Shown in pieces: positions 22,646 to 29,793 of a stretch of DNA of 64,000 bases (the first letter of the stretch is position 1; each line of letters begins with the position of its first letter). The stretch covers positions 517,825 to 581,824 of the forward strand of contig CAVZJG010000003.1 in NCBI GenBank assembly GCA_963775575.1, read 5' to 3'. A model generated the notes under the pieces. The model was not told where the DNA came from. It saw only the letters and a list, made by a program, of their open reading frames with translations, and did no database searches. Position numbers and translations under genes: made by a program. This DNA comes from Roseiarcus sp963775575. GTDB lineage: Bacteria; Pseudomonadota; Alphaproteobacteria; Rhizobiales; Beijerinckiaceae.

Positions 22646-23218
22646 CCAGGACTATCTTCGCACGATCAAGCGATATTCTGGGCGCCGGAAGTTCTGCCGA
22701 CAATTGTTCCAATCGTTCGAACCCTCACCGGCGCCGCCGAGAATGTCCTCGATCTGGCGGATTTGTTCGCGGACGAGTCACGGCGAGCGTCTGACGGTTG
22801 GCATGTTCTTTTCCGCCTTTGCGGGATCGAGCACCGGGTCTTTTTGAAAGAGGCGCCGGTCATCGGCGAGTCTTACGCCGTCGAACTGCCGTTCGACGAT
22901 GTCTTCGATATTCGCGTGCATGCCGCGCGCCGTCTCTGGCGCGCGCTCAATGGGCGTTGTGCTGGCCCGGCTTTCCATCAGCTTTCTCGACAGCGCCGAC
23001 AGCGGCTGGCGCTGGCGCTCCGCGCCCTTGACGCCCGAAACGAGGGCGCCACTTATCGGACGATCGCCGAGGGTCTGTTCGGAGCCAAACGCATTCCCGA
23101 ACGAGCCTGGAAGACCCACGACTTGCGCAACCGGACCATTCGCCTTGTGCGAAGTGGTTTGGCGCTGATGCGCGGCGGCTACCGCAAACTGCTGCACCTG
23201 TCGCGTCGAAAGCAGTAG
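22637..23218 (+). CDS. DUF2285 domain, second part of an FseA-like frameshift pair
   Basis: In the +1 frame relative to the DUF6499 gene the sequence reads AADPGLSSHDQAIFWAPEVL, then ADLFADESRRASDGWHVLFR. It ends GAKRIPERAWKTHDLRNRTI then RLVRSGLALMRGGYRKLL, a full DUF2285 domain at the C-terminus. There is no convincing independent ATG or ribosome-binding site at its start, consistent with production by frameshifting as an about 255-residue fusion. As FseA it would activate the excisionase gene downstream (23360). If expressed alone from an internal start it could be a second antiactivator. Confidence 0.75.
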   Translation, partial: AADPGLSSHDQAIFWAPEVLPTIVPIVRTLTGAAENVLDLADLFADESRRASDGWHVLFRLCGIEHRVFLKEAPVIGESYAVELPFDDVFDIRVHAARRLWRALNGRCAGPAFHQLSRQRRQRLALALRALDARNEGATYRTIAEGLFGAKRIPERAWKTHDLRNRTIRLVRSGLALMRGGYRKLLHLSRRKQ

Positions 23219-23359
23219 CGAACCGTTCCCGCTGAGAGGGGGCGCCACAAATCCACCCCCTCATATTCGGCATCCCCCTTCGCCGTTCTGCTCCGCCAAC
23301 GTGACCTCCAACGCTCCGCTGACCTCGGCGGCGCTCCACGAGATCACGGAGGCCCTCAA

Positions 23360-23644
23360 ATGCCCGATCCCCTGGCCGGTTTGCCGCCGCGCTTTCTCAG
23401 AACGCCCGAAGCCGCGCGCTTCCTCGGTCTATCCGGTCGCACGCTGGAGAAGCACCGCACCTACGGCACGGGTCCGAAGTACCGCAAGATCGGCGGCCGC
23501 GTGGTCTATGCGCTCGACGACCTCCAGGCTTGGGCCGATGTCGGCGCCAAGAGTTCGACCTCCGATCCCGGCGTCGGAACCGTCTTTCCCGCCAAGCGCC
23601 ATGGCGCCGTCCCCCTGGCCTATGCCGGCCGGCCGCGGCGCTGA
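23360..23644 (+). CDS. AlpA/MerR-type excisionase-like protein (RdfS-like)
   Basis: This 94-residue protein has a winged helix-turn-helix: RFLRTPEAARFLGLSGRTLE, then KHRTYGTGPKYRKIGGRVVY, then ALDDLQAWAD (residues 11-60). This is the AlpA/excisionase fold used by recombination directionality factors. It lies directly after the FseA-like pair, as rdfS does in Mesorhizobium ICEs, and five bases before repA. It is expected to bend DNA at the attachment sites and drive Int toward excision. The C-terminal 30 residues are proline/glycine-rich and less conserved. The role is inferred from fold and context. Confidence 0.82.
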   Translation: MPDPLAGLPPRFLRTPEAARFLGLSGRTLEKHRTYGTGPKYRKIGGRVVYALDDLQAWADVGAKSSTSDPGVGTVFPAKRHGAVPLAYAGRPRR

Positions 23645-23649
23645 CTCTC

Positions 23650-24552
23650 ATGTCGAGCAAGCGCGTGTTTCCCCATCATCGCGAGAATTCGGCGCGTGAA
23701 CAGCTCGATCTGTTCCGCGCGCTTCCCGGCGATCTCGCGCCGCGCGACGCGCAGGACCTCATGGCCTATCCCTTCTTCTCCCTCGCCAAGTCGAAGCGCC
23801 TGGCCCCGATTGATTTCAGGGCGGGCCCGATCTCTATCCGCGTGGAGGCCGTCCCAGAGCATGGCATGGCGACCATCTGGGACGCCGATGTGCTGATCTG
23901 GGCGGCGTCCCAGATCGTCCACGCGCGAGACGCCGGCCTCAAGACCTCCCGCCTGATGGCGGCGACGCCATACGAGATCCTGACCTTCGTCGGCCGCGGC
24001 GCCAGCGCCCGCGACTATCAGCGGCTCAAGGCCGGGCTCGACCGGCTCCAGTCCACCACGGTCGCGACCTCGATCCGGCAGCCGGCCGAACGTCGTCGTC
24101 ATCGCTTTTCCTGGATCAACGAATGGAAGGAGACGTCCGACGCCCACGGCCGCGCGCTTGGGATCGAGATGATCCTGCCCGACTGGTTCTACGTCGGCGT
24201 CCTCGATGACGCGCTCGTTCTCACCATCGATCGAGACTATTTCGCACTGACCGGCGGCATCGAGCGCTGGCTCTATCGCCTCGTGCGCAAGCATGGCGGC
24301 CGTCAGGAATATGGCTGGAGCTTCAACTTCGCCTATCTGCACGCCAAGTCCGGCAGCCTCTCGCCGATCAAGCATTTCGCATACGACCTGCGCGACATCG
24401 TCCGCCGCCAGCCCTTGCCCGGCTACAGCCTGGCGATCGAGCGCAACGCCTCTGGCGGAGAGCGGCTCGAGTTCAAACCGTCATCCATTAATCCGCTCGC
24501 GCAGCCCTTGCGGCGTTTTCAGCGCGCGGCCTGCCCTGGGGATAACCTGTGA
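23650..24552 (+). CDS. repA: Replication initiator protein A
   Basis: ATG at 23650 gives 300 residues. The protein contains QDLMAYPFFSLAKSKRLAPI and EAVPEHGMATIWDADVLIWA, then LMAATPYEILTFVGRGASAR and GIERWLYRLVRKHGGRQEYG. This is the RPA family of plasmid and ICE replication initiators with tandem winged helices. Three iteron-like repeats begin 8 bases after its stop (24560), a natural binding site for such a protein. Together with ParA this indicates autonomous replication of the excised circle. Start choice follows the TCATG context right after the excisionase stop. Confidence 0.88.
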   Translation: MSSKRVFPHHRENSAREQLDLFRALPGDLAPRDAQDLMAYPFFSLAKSKRLAPIDFRAGPISIRVEAVPEHGMATIWDADVLIWAASQIVHARDAGLKTSRLMAATPYEILTFVGRGASARDYQRLKAGLDRLQSTTVATSIRQPAERRRHRFSWINEWKETSDAHGRALGIEMILPDWFYVGVLDDALVLTIDRDYFALTGGIERWLYRLVRKHGGRQEYGWSFNFAYLHAKSGSLSPIKHFAYDLRDIVRRQPLPGYSLAIERNASGGERLEFKPSSINPLAQPLRRFQRAACPGDNL

Positions 24553-24559
24553 ATCCCTT

Positions 24560-24622
24560 CGTGCCATCAAGGACCACAGCTCCCGTGCCATCGGGGACCC
24601 GATCCCCGTGCTATCGCGGACC
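24560..24622 (+). repeat. Three iteron-like direct repeats (candidate oriV)
   Basis: Copies CGTGCCATCAAGGACC (24560-24575), CGTGCCATCGGGGACC (24584-24599) and CGTGCTATCGCGGACC (24607-24622) are spaced 24 and 23 bases apart. This is about two helical turns, as expected for iterons bound on one DNA face. They lie just after repA. No long AT-rich unwinding region is evident beside them, but 24671-24712 is relatively AT-rich. Confidence 0.65.
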
Positions 24623-24682
24623 GAATTCGGGCGAAAAGCCATGGCGCTCAATAGATTGCGGAGCCCGTAACTTATCTAACCT

Positions 24683-24702
24683 AGAATCCTTCGGATTCTT
24701 TC
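24683..24702 (+). terminator. Terminator-like hairpin between repA and parA
   Basis: AGAATCC (24683-24689) pairs perfectly with GGATTCT (24693-24699) around a TTC loop and is followed by TTTC. It may end the excisionase-repA transcript or form part of the origin region. Confidence 0.5.
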
Positions 24703-24763
24703 TAACGGAAAGCGCGTTCTTTGCCGTTGAGGACAATTGTCCGCCAGCAGCGGGGAGCGCGCC

Positions 24764-25402
24764 ATGATCGTCGCGCTCCTCAATCAGAAAGGCGGCGTCG
24801 GCAAGACGACGCTGGCGCTGCATCTCGCCGGCGAATGGGCTCGGCAGGGCAAGCGCGTCACCCTCATCGATGCGGACCCGCAAGGCTCGGCGCTCGACTG
24901 GTCCGAACAGCGCGCGAAAGAACGCCTCCCACGCCTGTTCGGCGTCATCGGCCTCGCTCGCGACACGCTCCACCGCGAGGCGCCGGAGATTGCGCGTGAC
25001 GTCGATCATGTCGTGATCGACGGGCCGCCGCGTGTCGCATCGCTGATGCGCTCGACATTGCTCGCGGCCGATCTGGTGCTGGTTCCCGCGCAACCGTCGC
25101 CCTTCGACGGCTGGGCTTCCGGCGAGACGCTGAAACTGATCGACGAGGCGCGCATCTTCCGCTCCGAGCTCGCAGCGCGCTTCGTCCTCAATCGTTGCGC
25201 CATGCGCACCGTGATCGCACGCGAGACCGCCGCGGCGCTCGCCGATCATGAGCCGCCGGTGCTCGCTTCCCGCATCGGTCAGCGCGTCATCTTCGCCGAC
25301 GCCGCACGCACCGGCCGGCTTGCCGGCGAGCTGGAGGCAGTCGGTCCCGCGACACGCGAGATCATGGCGCTCACCGCCGAAGTCGGGGCGCTCGCGCGAT
25401 GA
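24764..25402 (+). CDS. parA: ParA-family partition ATPase
   Basis: I chose ATG at 24764 (MIVALLNQKGGVGKTTLALH), giving 212 residues; an ATG at 24737 would add nine atypical residues. The deviant Walker A KGGVGKTT (residues 8-15), LIDADPQGSALDWS (Walker A') and HVVIDGPPRV (Walker B) define a small, HTH-less Soj/ParA ATPase. The next gene overlaps and encodes a ribbon-helix-helix protein, the usual partner of small ParA proteins. Together they should segregate the excised circular ICE or support its relocation during transfer. Confidence 0.92.
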   Translation: MIVALLNQKGGVGKTTLALHLAGEWARQGKRVTLIDADPQGSALDWSEQRAKERLPRLFGVIGLARDTLHREAPEIARDVDHVVIDGPPRVASLMRSTLLAADLVLVPAQPSPFDGWASGETLKLIDEARIFRSELAARFVLNRCAMRTVIARETAAALADHEPPVLASRIGQRVIFADAARTGRLAGELEAVGPATREIMALTAEVGALAR

Positions 25403-25653
25403 GCGGCCGCGATTCCAAACGCGCCTTCGTCGCGCGGCCGACCGACCCGGAGGCATGGGTTCGGCGACCCGATCCGGTCGCAACGAACGACGGCAAGGGC
25501 GACGTGTTCACGGCCCAACTCACCATCGACGTCACTCCAGAGCTGCGCGGGCGCATCAAGGTCGTCGCCTTCCAGCGCGGGGTGACCGTCGCCGACATGC
25601 TGCGCGAGCTCTTCGCGCGCGAATTCCCGGACAAAGCAGGAGGCGCGTCGTGA
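25399..25653 (+). CDS. Ribbon-helix-helix partner of ParA
   Basis: This 84-residue protein overlaps the parA stop by four bases. The N-terminal 35 residues are polar and flexible (PTDPEAWVRRPDPVATNDGK). Residues about 37-75 read FTAQLTIDVTPELRGRIKVV then AFQRGVTVADMLRELFAREF, a ribbon-helix-helix DNA-binding motif. In small ParA systems such a protein binds the centromere-like site and stimulates the ATPase through its flexible N-terminus. Its stop overlaps the GTG start of the DUF2840 gene, so the three genes are coupled. Confidence 0.75.
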   Translation: MSGRDSKRAFVARPTDPEAWVRRPDPVATNDGKGDVFTAQLTIDVTPELRGRIKVVAFQRGVTVADMLRELFAREFPDKAGGAS

Positions 25654-26126
25654 GCGATATCGCTGCGAACTTTACTCACGTCGAACTCACCTGGCTCGAG
25701 AAGCGGATCGAGCACTGGATCAGGTTCGGCAAAATTGTCTCCGACAAGATCCTCGATCGCCACCGGCGCATCGTCAGCTTCGCGCCTGGCAGCATTTTCG
25801 CCTTCGTCCGCTGGGCGTCGAACGACTTCGGCACCGTCGTTTCGCGCATCGATGTCATACGCGCGGTCGCGCCGGGCGAAGCGTTCTCGACCCTGCCTTT
25901 CGTCCGCCCCGGCGGCGACATCCTTCTGCGCACCGCCGGCTGGCCCAAGGTCGAACGCGTGCTCCAGACGATCGACGCCATGGAGGCCGCTGGCATCGAT
26001 CCCAGCGACGCCGCGCCCGACCACTGGCGACATGTCCACAACCGCCTGACCGCCGGCGAGGAGCCGCGGCCTTACACGCCGGCTCGCCACAACGCCTGGC
26101 TTCTTCGGCAGAGAGCGGGCGCATGA
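25650..26126 (+). CDS. DUF2840 protein
   Basis: A GTG start at 25650 overlaps the previous stop (GTGA) and gives 158 residues. The sequence FTHVELTWLEKRIEHWIRFG, then RRIVSFAPGSIFAFVRWASN, then TAGWPKVERVLQTIDAMEAA matches DUF2840, a family restricted to alphaproteobacterial plasmids and ICEs next to traF. It is soluble, with no catalytic motif and no signal peptide. Its position between parA and traF suggests a role in maintenance or transfer, but function is unknown. Confidence 0.85.
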   Translation: MSDIAANFTHVELTWLEKRIEHWIRFGKIVSDKILDRHRRIVSFAPGSIFAFVRWASNDFGTVVSRIDVIRAVAPGEAFSTLPFVRPGGDILLRTAGWPKVERVLQTIDAMEAAGIDPSDAAPDHWRHVHNRLTAGEEPRPYTPARHNAWLLRQRAGA

Positions 26127-26638
26127 CCGGCCGCGCCGCCATGCTCGTCGCCACGGTGTTGGGCGTCTCCGCCGCCGCGCTTCCGTCCGCAATCGACCGG
26201 TGTCCACGGTTCATCTGGAACGCGAGCGCGAGCGCGCCGATCGGTCTTTATATCGTCGGGCGAGCGACCCAAATCCAGATCGATGATTTGGTGGTCGTCA
26301 CGCCGCCCGAAGACGTCGCGGCGTTCCTTGCCGATGGCGGATACCTGCCGCGCGGCGTGCCGCTGTTGAAGCGCGTTCTGGCGCTCCCCGGTCAAACCGT
26401 CTGCCGTATCGGCCGCACGATCACCGTCAATTCCATAGCGGTCGGAGACGCGCGCGAGCGCGACAGCCATGGCCGCGCGCTACCCCTTTGGCAAGGCTGT
26501 CGCGTCGTCGCCGAAGGCGACGTCTTCCTCATGAACCGACAGTCCGCCAACTCCTTTGACGGTCGGTATTTCGGGCCGCTGCCCATCGCCTCTGTCGTTG
26601 GCCGCGCGAAGCCACTTTGGATCGTCAGGGAGGACTGA
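26123..26638 (+). CDS. traF: TraF, S26-family conjugative signal peptidase
   Basis: This 171-residue protein has an N-terminal membrane anchor (residues 5-24). The S26 catalytic residues sit at Ser37 in NASASAPIGLY and Lys83 in VPLLKRVLALPG, and the later GDVFLMNRQSANSFDGRYFG box is present. In RP4-type systems TraF is required for pilus assembly and processes the TrbC pilin, creating its cyclic form. The substrate trbC is at 35384. The start overlaps DUF2840 (ATGA). It appears intact. Confidence 0.92.
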   Translation: MTGRAAMLVATVLGVSAAALPSAIDRCPRFIWNASASAPIGLYIVGRATQIQIDDLVVVTPPEDVAAFLADGGYLPRGVPLLKRVLALPGQTVCRIGRTITVNSIAVGDARERDSHGRALPLWQGCRVVAEGDVFLMNRQSANSFDGRYFGPLPIASVVGRAKPLWIVRED

Positions 26639-26640
26639 CC

Positions 26641-27549
26641 ATGCCGCCGCTCTGCGAAGCTTACGTCCCTCTTCCGATCGATCGGGAATCGAACCCCTCC
26701 TCCGTCCCGGCCAAGATCGACACCGCCGTTACGCACGGCGGTCGTCCTGGACGAACGCCCAGCCGGCGCATCAACCACTCACTCAGACCGGGCGCTAGCA
26801 TGGCCGCGCGTTTGCCATCGCTCTGGGAAATCATGTTCATCGCATCGATCTATGCGACATCAATGATGTTGGCGAGCGGCACAGCCCACGCCGAGCCGGC
26901 GTCCCCGACGTCGCGAACGACGTCGATACATCCCACCGATCGCTTCGCGGATTTTATTACCGAAGCGTCGCGTCGGTTTGACGTGCCGGCGCATTTGTTA
27001 CGCGCTGTGATGCATCTCGAGAGTGGCGCCCATGCGCGAGCCTTGTCGCCCAAAGGCGCCATGGGCCTGATGCAGATCATGCCCGCGACCTACGCCACGT
27101 TGCGCGCCCGCTATGCTCTCGGCGCAAACCCCTGCGATCCACGCGACAACATATTGGCCGGCGCCGCGTATCTTCGCGAGATGCTTGATCGCTACGGCGC
27201 GTCGGGATTCCTCGCGGCCTACAATGCGGGACCGCGTCGATACGAGGAGCATCTGCGCACCGGTCGACCGCTGCCCATCGAGACTCAGCAATACGTCGCA
27301 ATGCTGGCGCCGATCATCGGCGGCAGACAGTTCGACGATAGGCCTCTCGTCGTCGCTGACGCCGCCGCTTGGCTGCGAGCGCTGCTGTTCCCCGTGCAGG
27401 CCGAGAGCGAGCCAGCCGACGATCGGTCATCACCCACATTGCAGCCGGAACGCAGACCGACCGACCGCGCAATTGTCGATCTGTCGGGCCTCGCGCCACA
27501 GTCGGGCGACCTCTTCGTGCGTCGCATCGCGGCGCTTCGGCCGCAATGA
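26641..27549 (+). CDS. Lytic transglycosylase of the conjugation apparatus
   Basis: ATG at 26641 follows the traF stop by two bases and gives 302 residues. A hydrophobic signal-like segment (about residues 60-82, IMFIASIYATSMMLASGTAH) precedes the SLT domain. FADFITEASRRFDVPAHLLR is followed by AVMHLESGAHARALSPKGAM with catalytic Glu in HLESG, then GLMQIMPAT and AYNAGP. The long N-terminal 60 residues are unusual; an ATG at 26800 (MAARLPSLWEIMF) may be the true start. VirB1-like enzymes of this type open peptidoglycan locally so the Trb pore can be built. The C-terminal 80 residues are low-complexity. Confidence 0.88.
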   Translation: MPPLCEAYVPLPIDRESNPSSVPAKIDTAVTHGGRPGRTPSRRINHSLRPGASMAARLPSLWEIMFIASIYATSMMLASGTAHAEPASPTSRTTSIHPTDRFADFITEASRRFDVPAHLLRAVMHLESGAHARALSPKGAMGLMQIMPATYATLRARYALGANPCDPRDNILAGAAYLREMLDRYGASGFLAAYNAGPRRYEEHLRTGRPLPIETQQYVAMLAPIIGGRQFDDRPLVVADAAAWLRALLFPVQAESEPADDRSSPTLQPERRPTDRAIVDLSGLAPQSGDLFVRRIAALRPQ

Positions 27550-27796
27550 TTCAAATCGCACTTCCTCGCAGCTTGTCGGGGATCATCGCATGTTCGGCGG
27601 CGGGGCATCGGGAGCTCGGGGACACGGGCCACGGACGGCAAGATAAAAGCGCCGACTGGCGTCGGACGCATGTGGTTGGTTGGGTTGGATATTTTTGGCG
27701 TCGGAGCAACAGGGCCTGCTGGCGCTTGCGGCAAAAATTCCAACAATCTCAATCCTTCGAGCGCCATCGCGCGGATTTGACAATGGTCCCACGACC
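27550..27796. other. Intergenic region upstream of the relaxase, candidate oriT
   Basis: These 247 bases have no supported gene and lie immediately before the relaxase gene, a common oriT position. They contain an AT-rich stretch (GGATATTTTTGG) and a short CCGAC...GTCGG dyad at about 27653. No nic consensus could be assigned, so oriT here is only a positional guess. Confidence 0.3.
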
Positions 27797-29551
27797 ATGA
27801 CGACCCGTGACGACGAGTTCCACATCCAGCCCGGCCGCATCCGACACGGCGCCCAGGGGGCCAAGCGTCCGAAGTCGTTTGTCGGCGAGGCGATGCGGGC
27901 GGCCAAGAAGGCCGGCCACACGGGGAAGAACTTCGGCCGAACCACCGGCGGCAAGCAGCGCTCGACCTTCGGCCGAGGACGCAGCGCCGCTCTCGCCCTG
28001 TCATCGCGATCACGCGCCCGGCGTGTCGTCGTCATGGCCCGGATCGTACGCCACCACGGCAAGCGATTCGCCTCGGCGCCGCTGACAAGGCACATCGCTT
28101 ATCTCAAGCGCGAGGGAGTAACGCGGGACGGAACGGACGCACGGATGTTTGGCGCGGACTCCGATGCGGCCGATACGCAAGCCTTCGCCGAGCGATGCGA
28201 AAATGACCGGCATCATTTCCGGTTCATTGTTTCTCCAGAAGACGCCGCCGAGCTCGAGAGCGTTGGCGCCTTCACGCGCGAACTGATGGCGGATGCCGAG
28301 CGGGACCTCGCAACGAAGCTCGACTGGGTCGCTGTGGACCACTGGAACACCGACAATCCGCACGTCCATCTCCTGATCCGCGGTCGCGCCGACGACGGCC
28401 AGGACCTCGTCATCAGTCGCGACTACATCAGTCGGGGCTTCCGCGATCGCGCCGCCGAGCGCGTCTCCTTGGAGCTCGGCCCGCGCAGCGAGCAGGAAAT
28501 CCGATCGTCCCTGGAGAAGGAAGTCGAGGCCGAGCGCTGGACCAGCCTCGATCGGGCGCTGCGGAACATCGCCGACGACTGCGCCGGCGTCGCGAATCTA
28601 CGACTTGGCGCGTCGGACGAAGACCCCGAGCTGCGCCGGCTTATGCTAGGCCGCGCGGCAAAGCTCGAACGGCTCGGGCTCGCCGAGAAAGTCGGCACGG
28701 CGTGTTGGACGTTGAAGCCCGGCGCCGAGCAGACGCTGCGCGACCTTTCAATCCGCGGCGACATCATCAAAACCATGCACCGCGCGATGATCGGCGCCGG
28801 CCGTGAACCGGATGTCTCCGGCTTCGCCTTGCACGGCGATGACCCAGCCGCTCCTGTCCTCGGCCGGCTGGTCGCGCGCGGGCTGCACGACGAGCTGAAG
28901 GGATCGGCATACACGATTGTCGAGGGCGTCGATGGCCGGACCCATCATCTGCGCTTTCCCGACTTGGAAATGACCGGCGACGCCAGACCCGGCGCGATCG
29001 TCGAGGCGCGATCGTATGAAGATGCGAGCGGGCGGAAGCGGCTGTCCCTTGCTACGCGTTCGGACCTCGCTATTGAGGCGCAGGTCACCGCGTCAGGCGC
29101 GACCTGGATCGACCGTCAGCTTCTCGCGCGCGAACCGGCGAACAGCGGCGGAGGATTCGGCGCCGAAGTTCGCGAGGCAATGGAGCGTCGTGTCGATCAC
29201 CTCGTTGAGGAGGGCATGGCGCGCCGGCAGGGCCAGCGGGTCGTATTCGCGCGCGATCTGCTCGACACCCTGAAGCAGCGCGAGCTGGGCGAGGCATCTG
29301 CAAAACTCGCGGCTGAAACCGGCCTCGCGCATCGCCCGTCTGCCGAAGGCGAGCACGTCGCCGGCGTCTATCGCCAGCGTGTCACGCTCGCCTCGGGGCG
29401 GTTCGCCATGATCGATGATGGTCTCGGTTTCCAGCTCGTGCCCTGGCGGCCCGCGCTGGAGCGGCAACTCGGAAGAGAAGTTTCAGGCGTAATGGCGCCC
29501 GGTGGAACGGTTGAATGGAATTTTGGGCGCAGAAGGGGAATAGGAATGTGA
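27797..29551 (+). CDS. DUF3363 relaxase (MOBP/VirD2-like)
   Basis: ATG at 27797 (MTTRDDEFHIQPGRIRHGAQ) gives 584 residues; 39 upstream in-frame codons do not look coding. The basic N-terminus (RAAKKAGHTGKNFGRTTGGK) is followed by the relaxase domain. This includes RHIAYLKREGVTRDGTDARM, DRHHFRFIVSPEDAAEL and the metal-binding HxH motif WNTDNPHVHLLIRG (about residues 180-195). The C-terminal DUF3363 part runs to the end. The enzyme should nick oriT, bind the 5' end covalently through a tyrosine and pilot the strand via TraG. The gene looks full length. Confidence 0.88.
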   Translation: MTTRDDEFHIQPGRIRHGAQGAKRPKSFVGEAMRAAKKAGHTGKNFGRTTGGKQRSTFGRGRSAALALSSRSRARRVVVMARIVRHHGKRFASAPLTRHIAYLKREGVTRDGTDARMFGADSDAADTQAFAERCENDRHHFRFIVSPEDAAELESVGAFTRELMADAERDLATKLDWVAVDHWNTDNPHVHLLIRGRADDGQDLVISRDYISRGFRDRAAERVSLELGPRSEQEIRSSLEKEVEAERWTSLDRALRNIADDCAGVANLRLGASDEDPELRRLMLGRAAKLERLGLAEKVGTACWTLKPGAEQTLRDLSIRGDIIKTMHRAMIGAGREPDVSGFALHGDDPAAPVLGRLVARGLHDELKGSAYTIVEGVDGRTHHLRFPDLEMTGDARPGAIVEARSYEDASGRKRLSLATRSDLAIEAQVTASGATWIDRQLLAREPANSGGGFGAEVREAMERRVDHLVEEGMARRQGQRVVFARDLLDTLKQRELGEASAKLAAETGLAHRPSAEGEHVAGVYRQRVTLASGRFAMIDDGLGFQLVPWRPALERQLGREVSGVMAPGGTVEWNFGRRRGIGM

Positions 29552-29793
29552 TTGGTGTCGAATTGGGGAAACGAACGGTGGCCCGAGCCTCCGGCCCCGG
29601 GGTGGTTGACTGCTGCGCCTGACCCCGAGCGGCCTATTGCGACCTGAGCCGCGAGCGTCCGGGCTGGGTGCAGGCTATGTGAATGCGAATCGGCCCCGCA
29701 ACTCGACCCCGATCGAGTCAATTATTTCAATTATTGCGCCGATCGGCGTTGGAACCCCGCACGTTTCACACGCTGGGCGGCCATGGCTGCGCG
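29552..29793. other. Intergenic region between convergent relaxase and hipA-like genes
   Basis: No gene, terminator or repeat with support is seen in these 242 bases. A short AATTATTTCAATTATT segment (about 29720) is the only AT-rich stretch. Confidence 0.35.
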
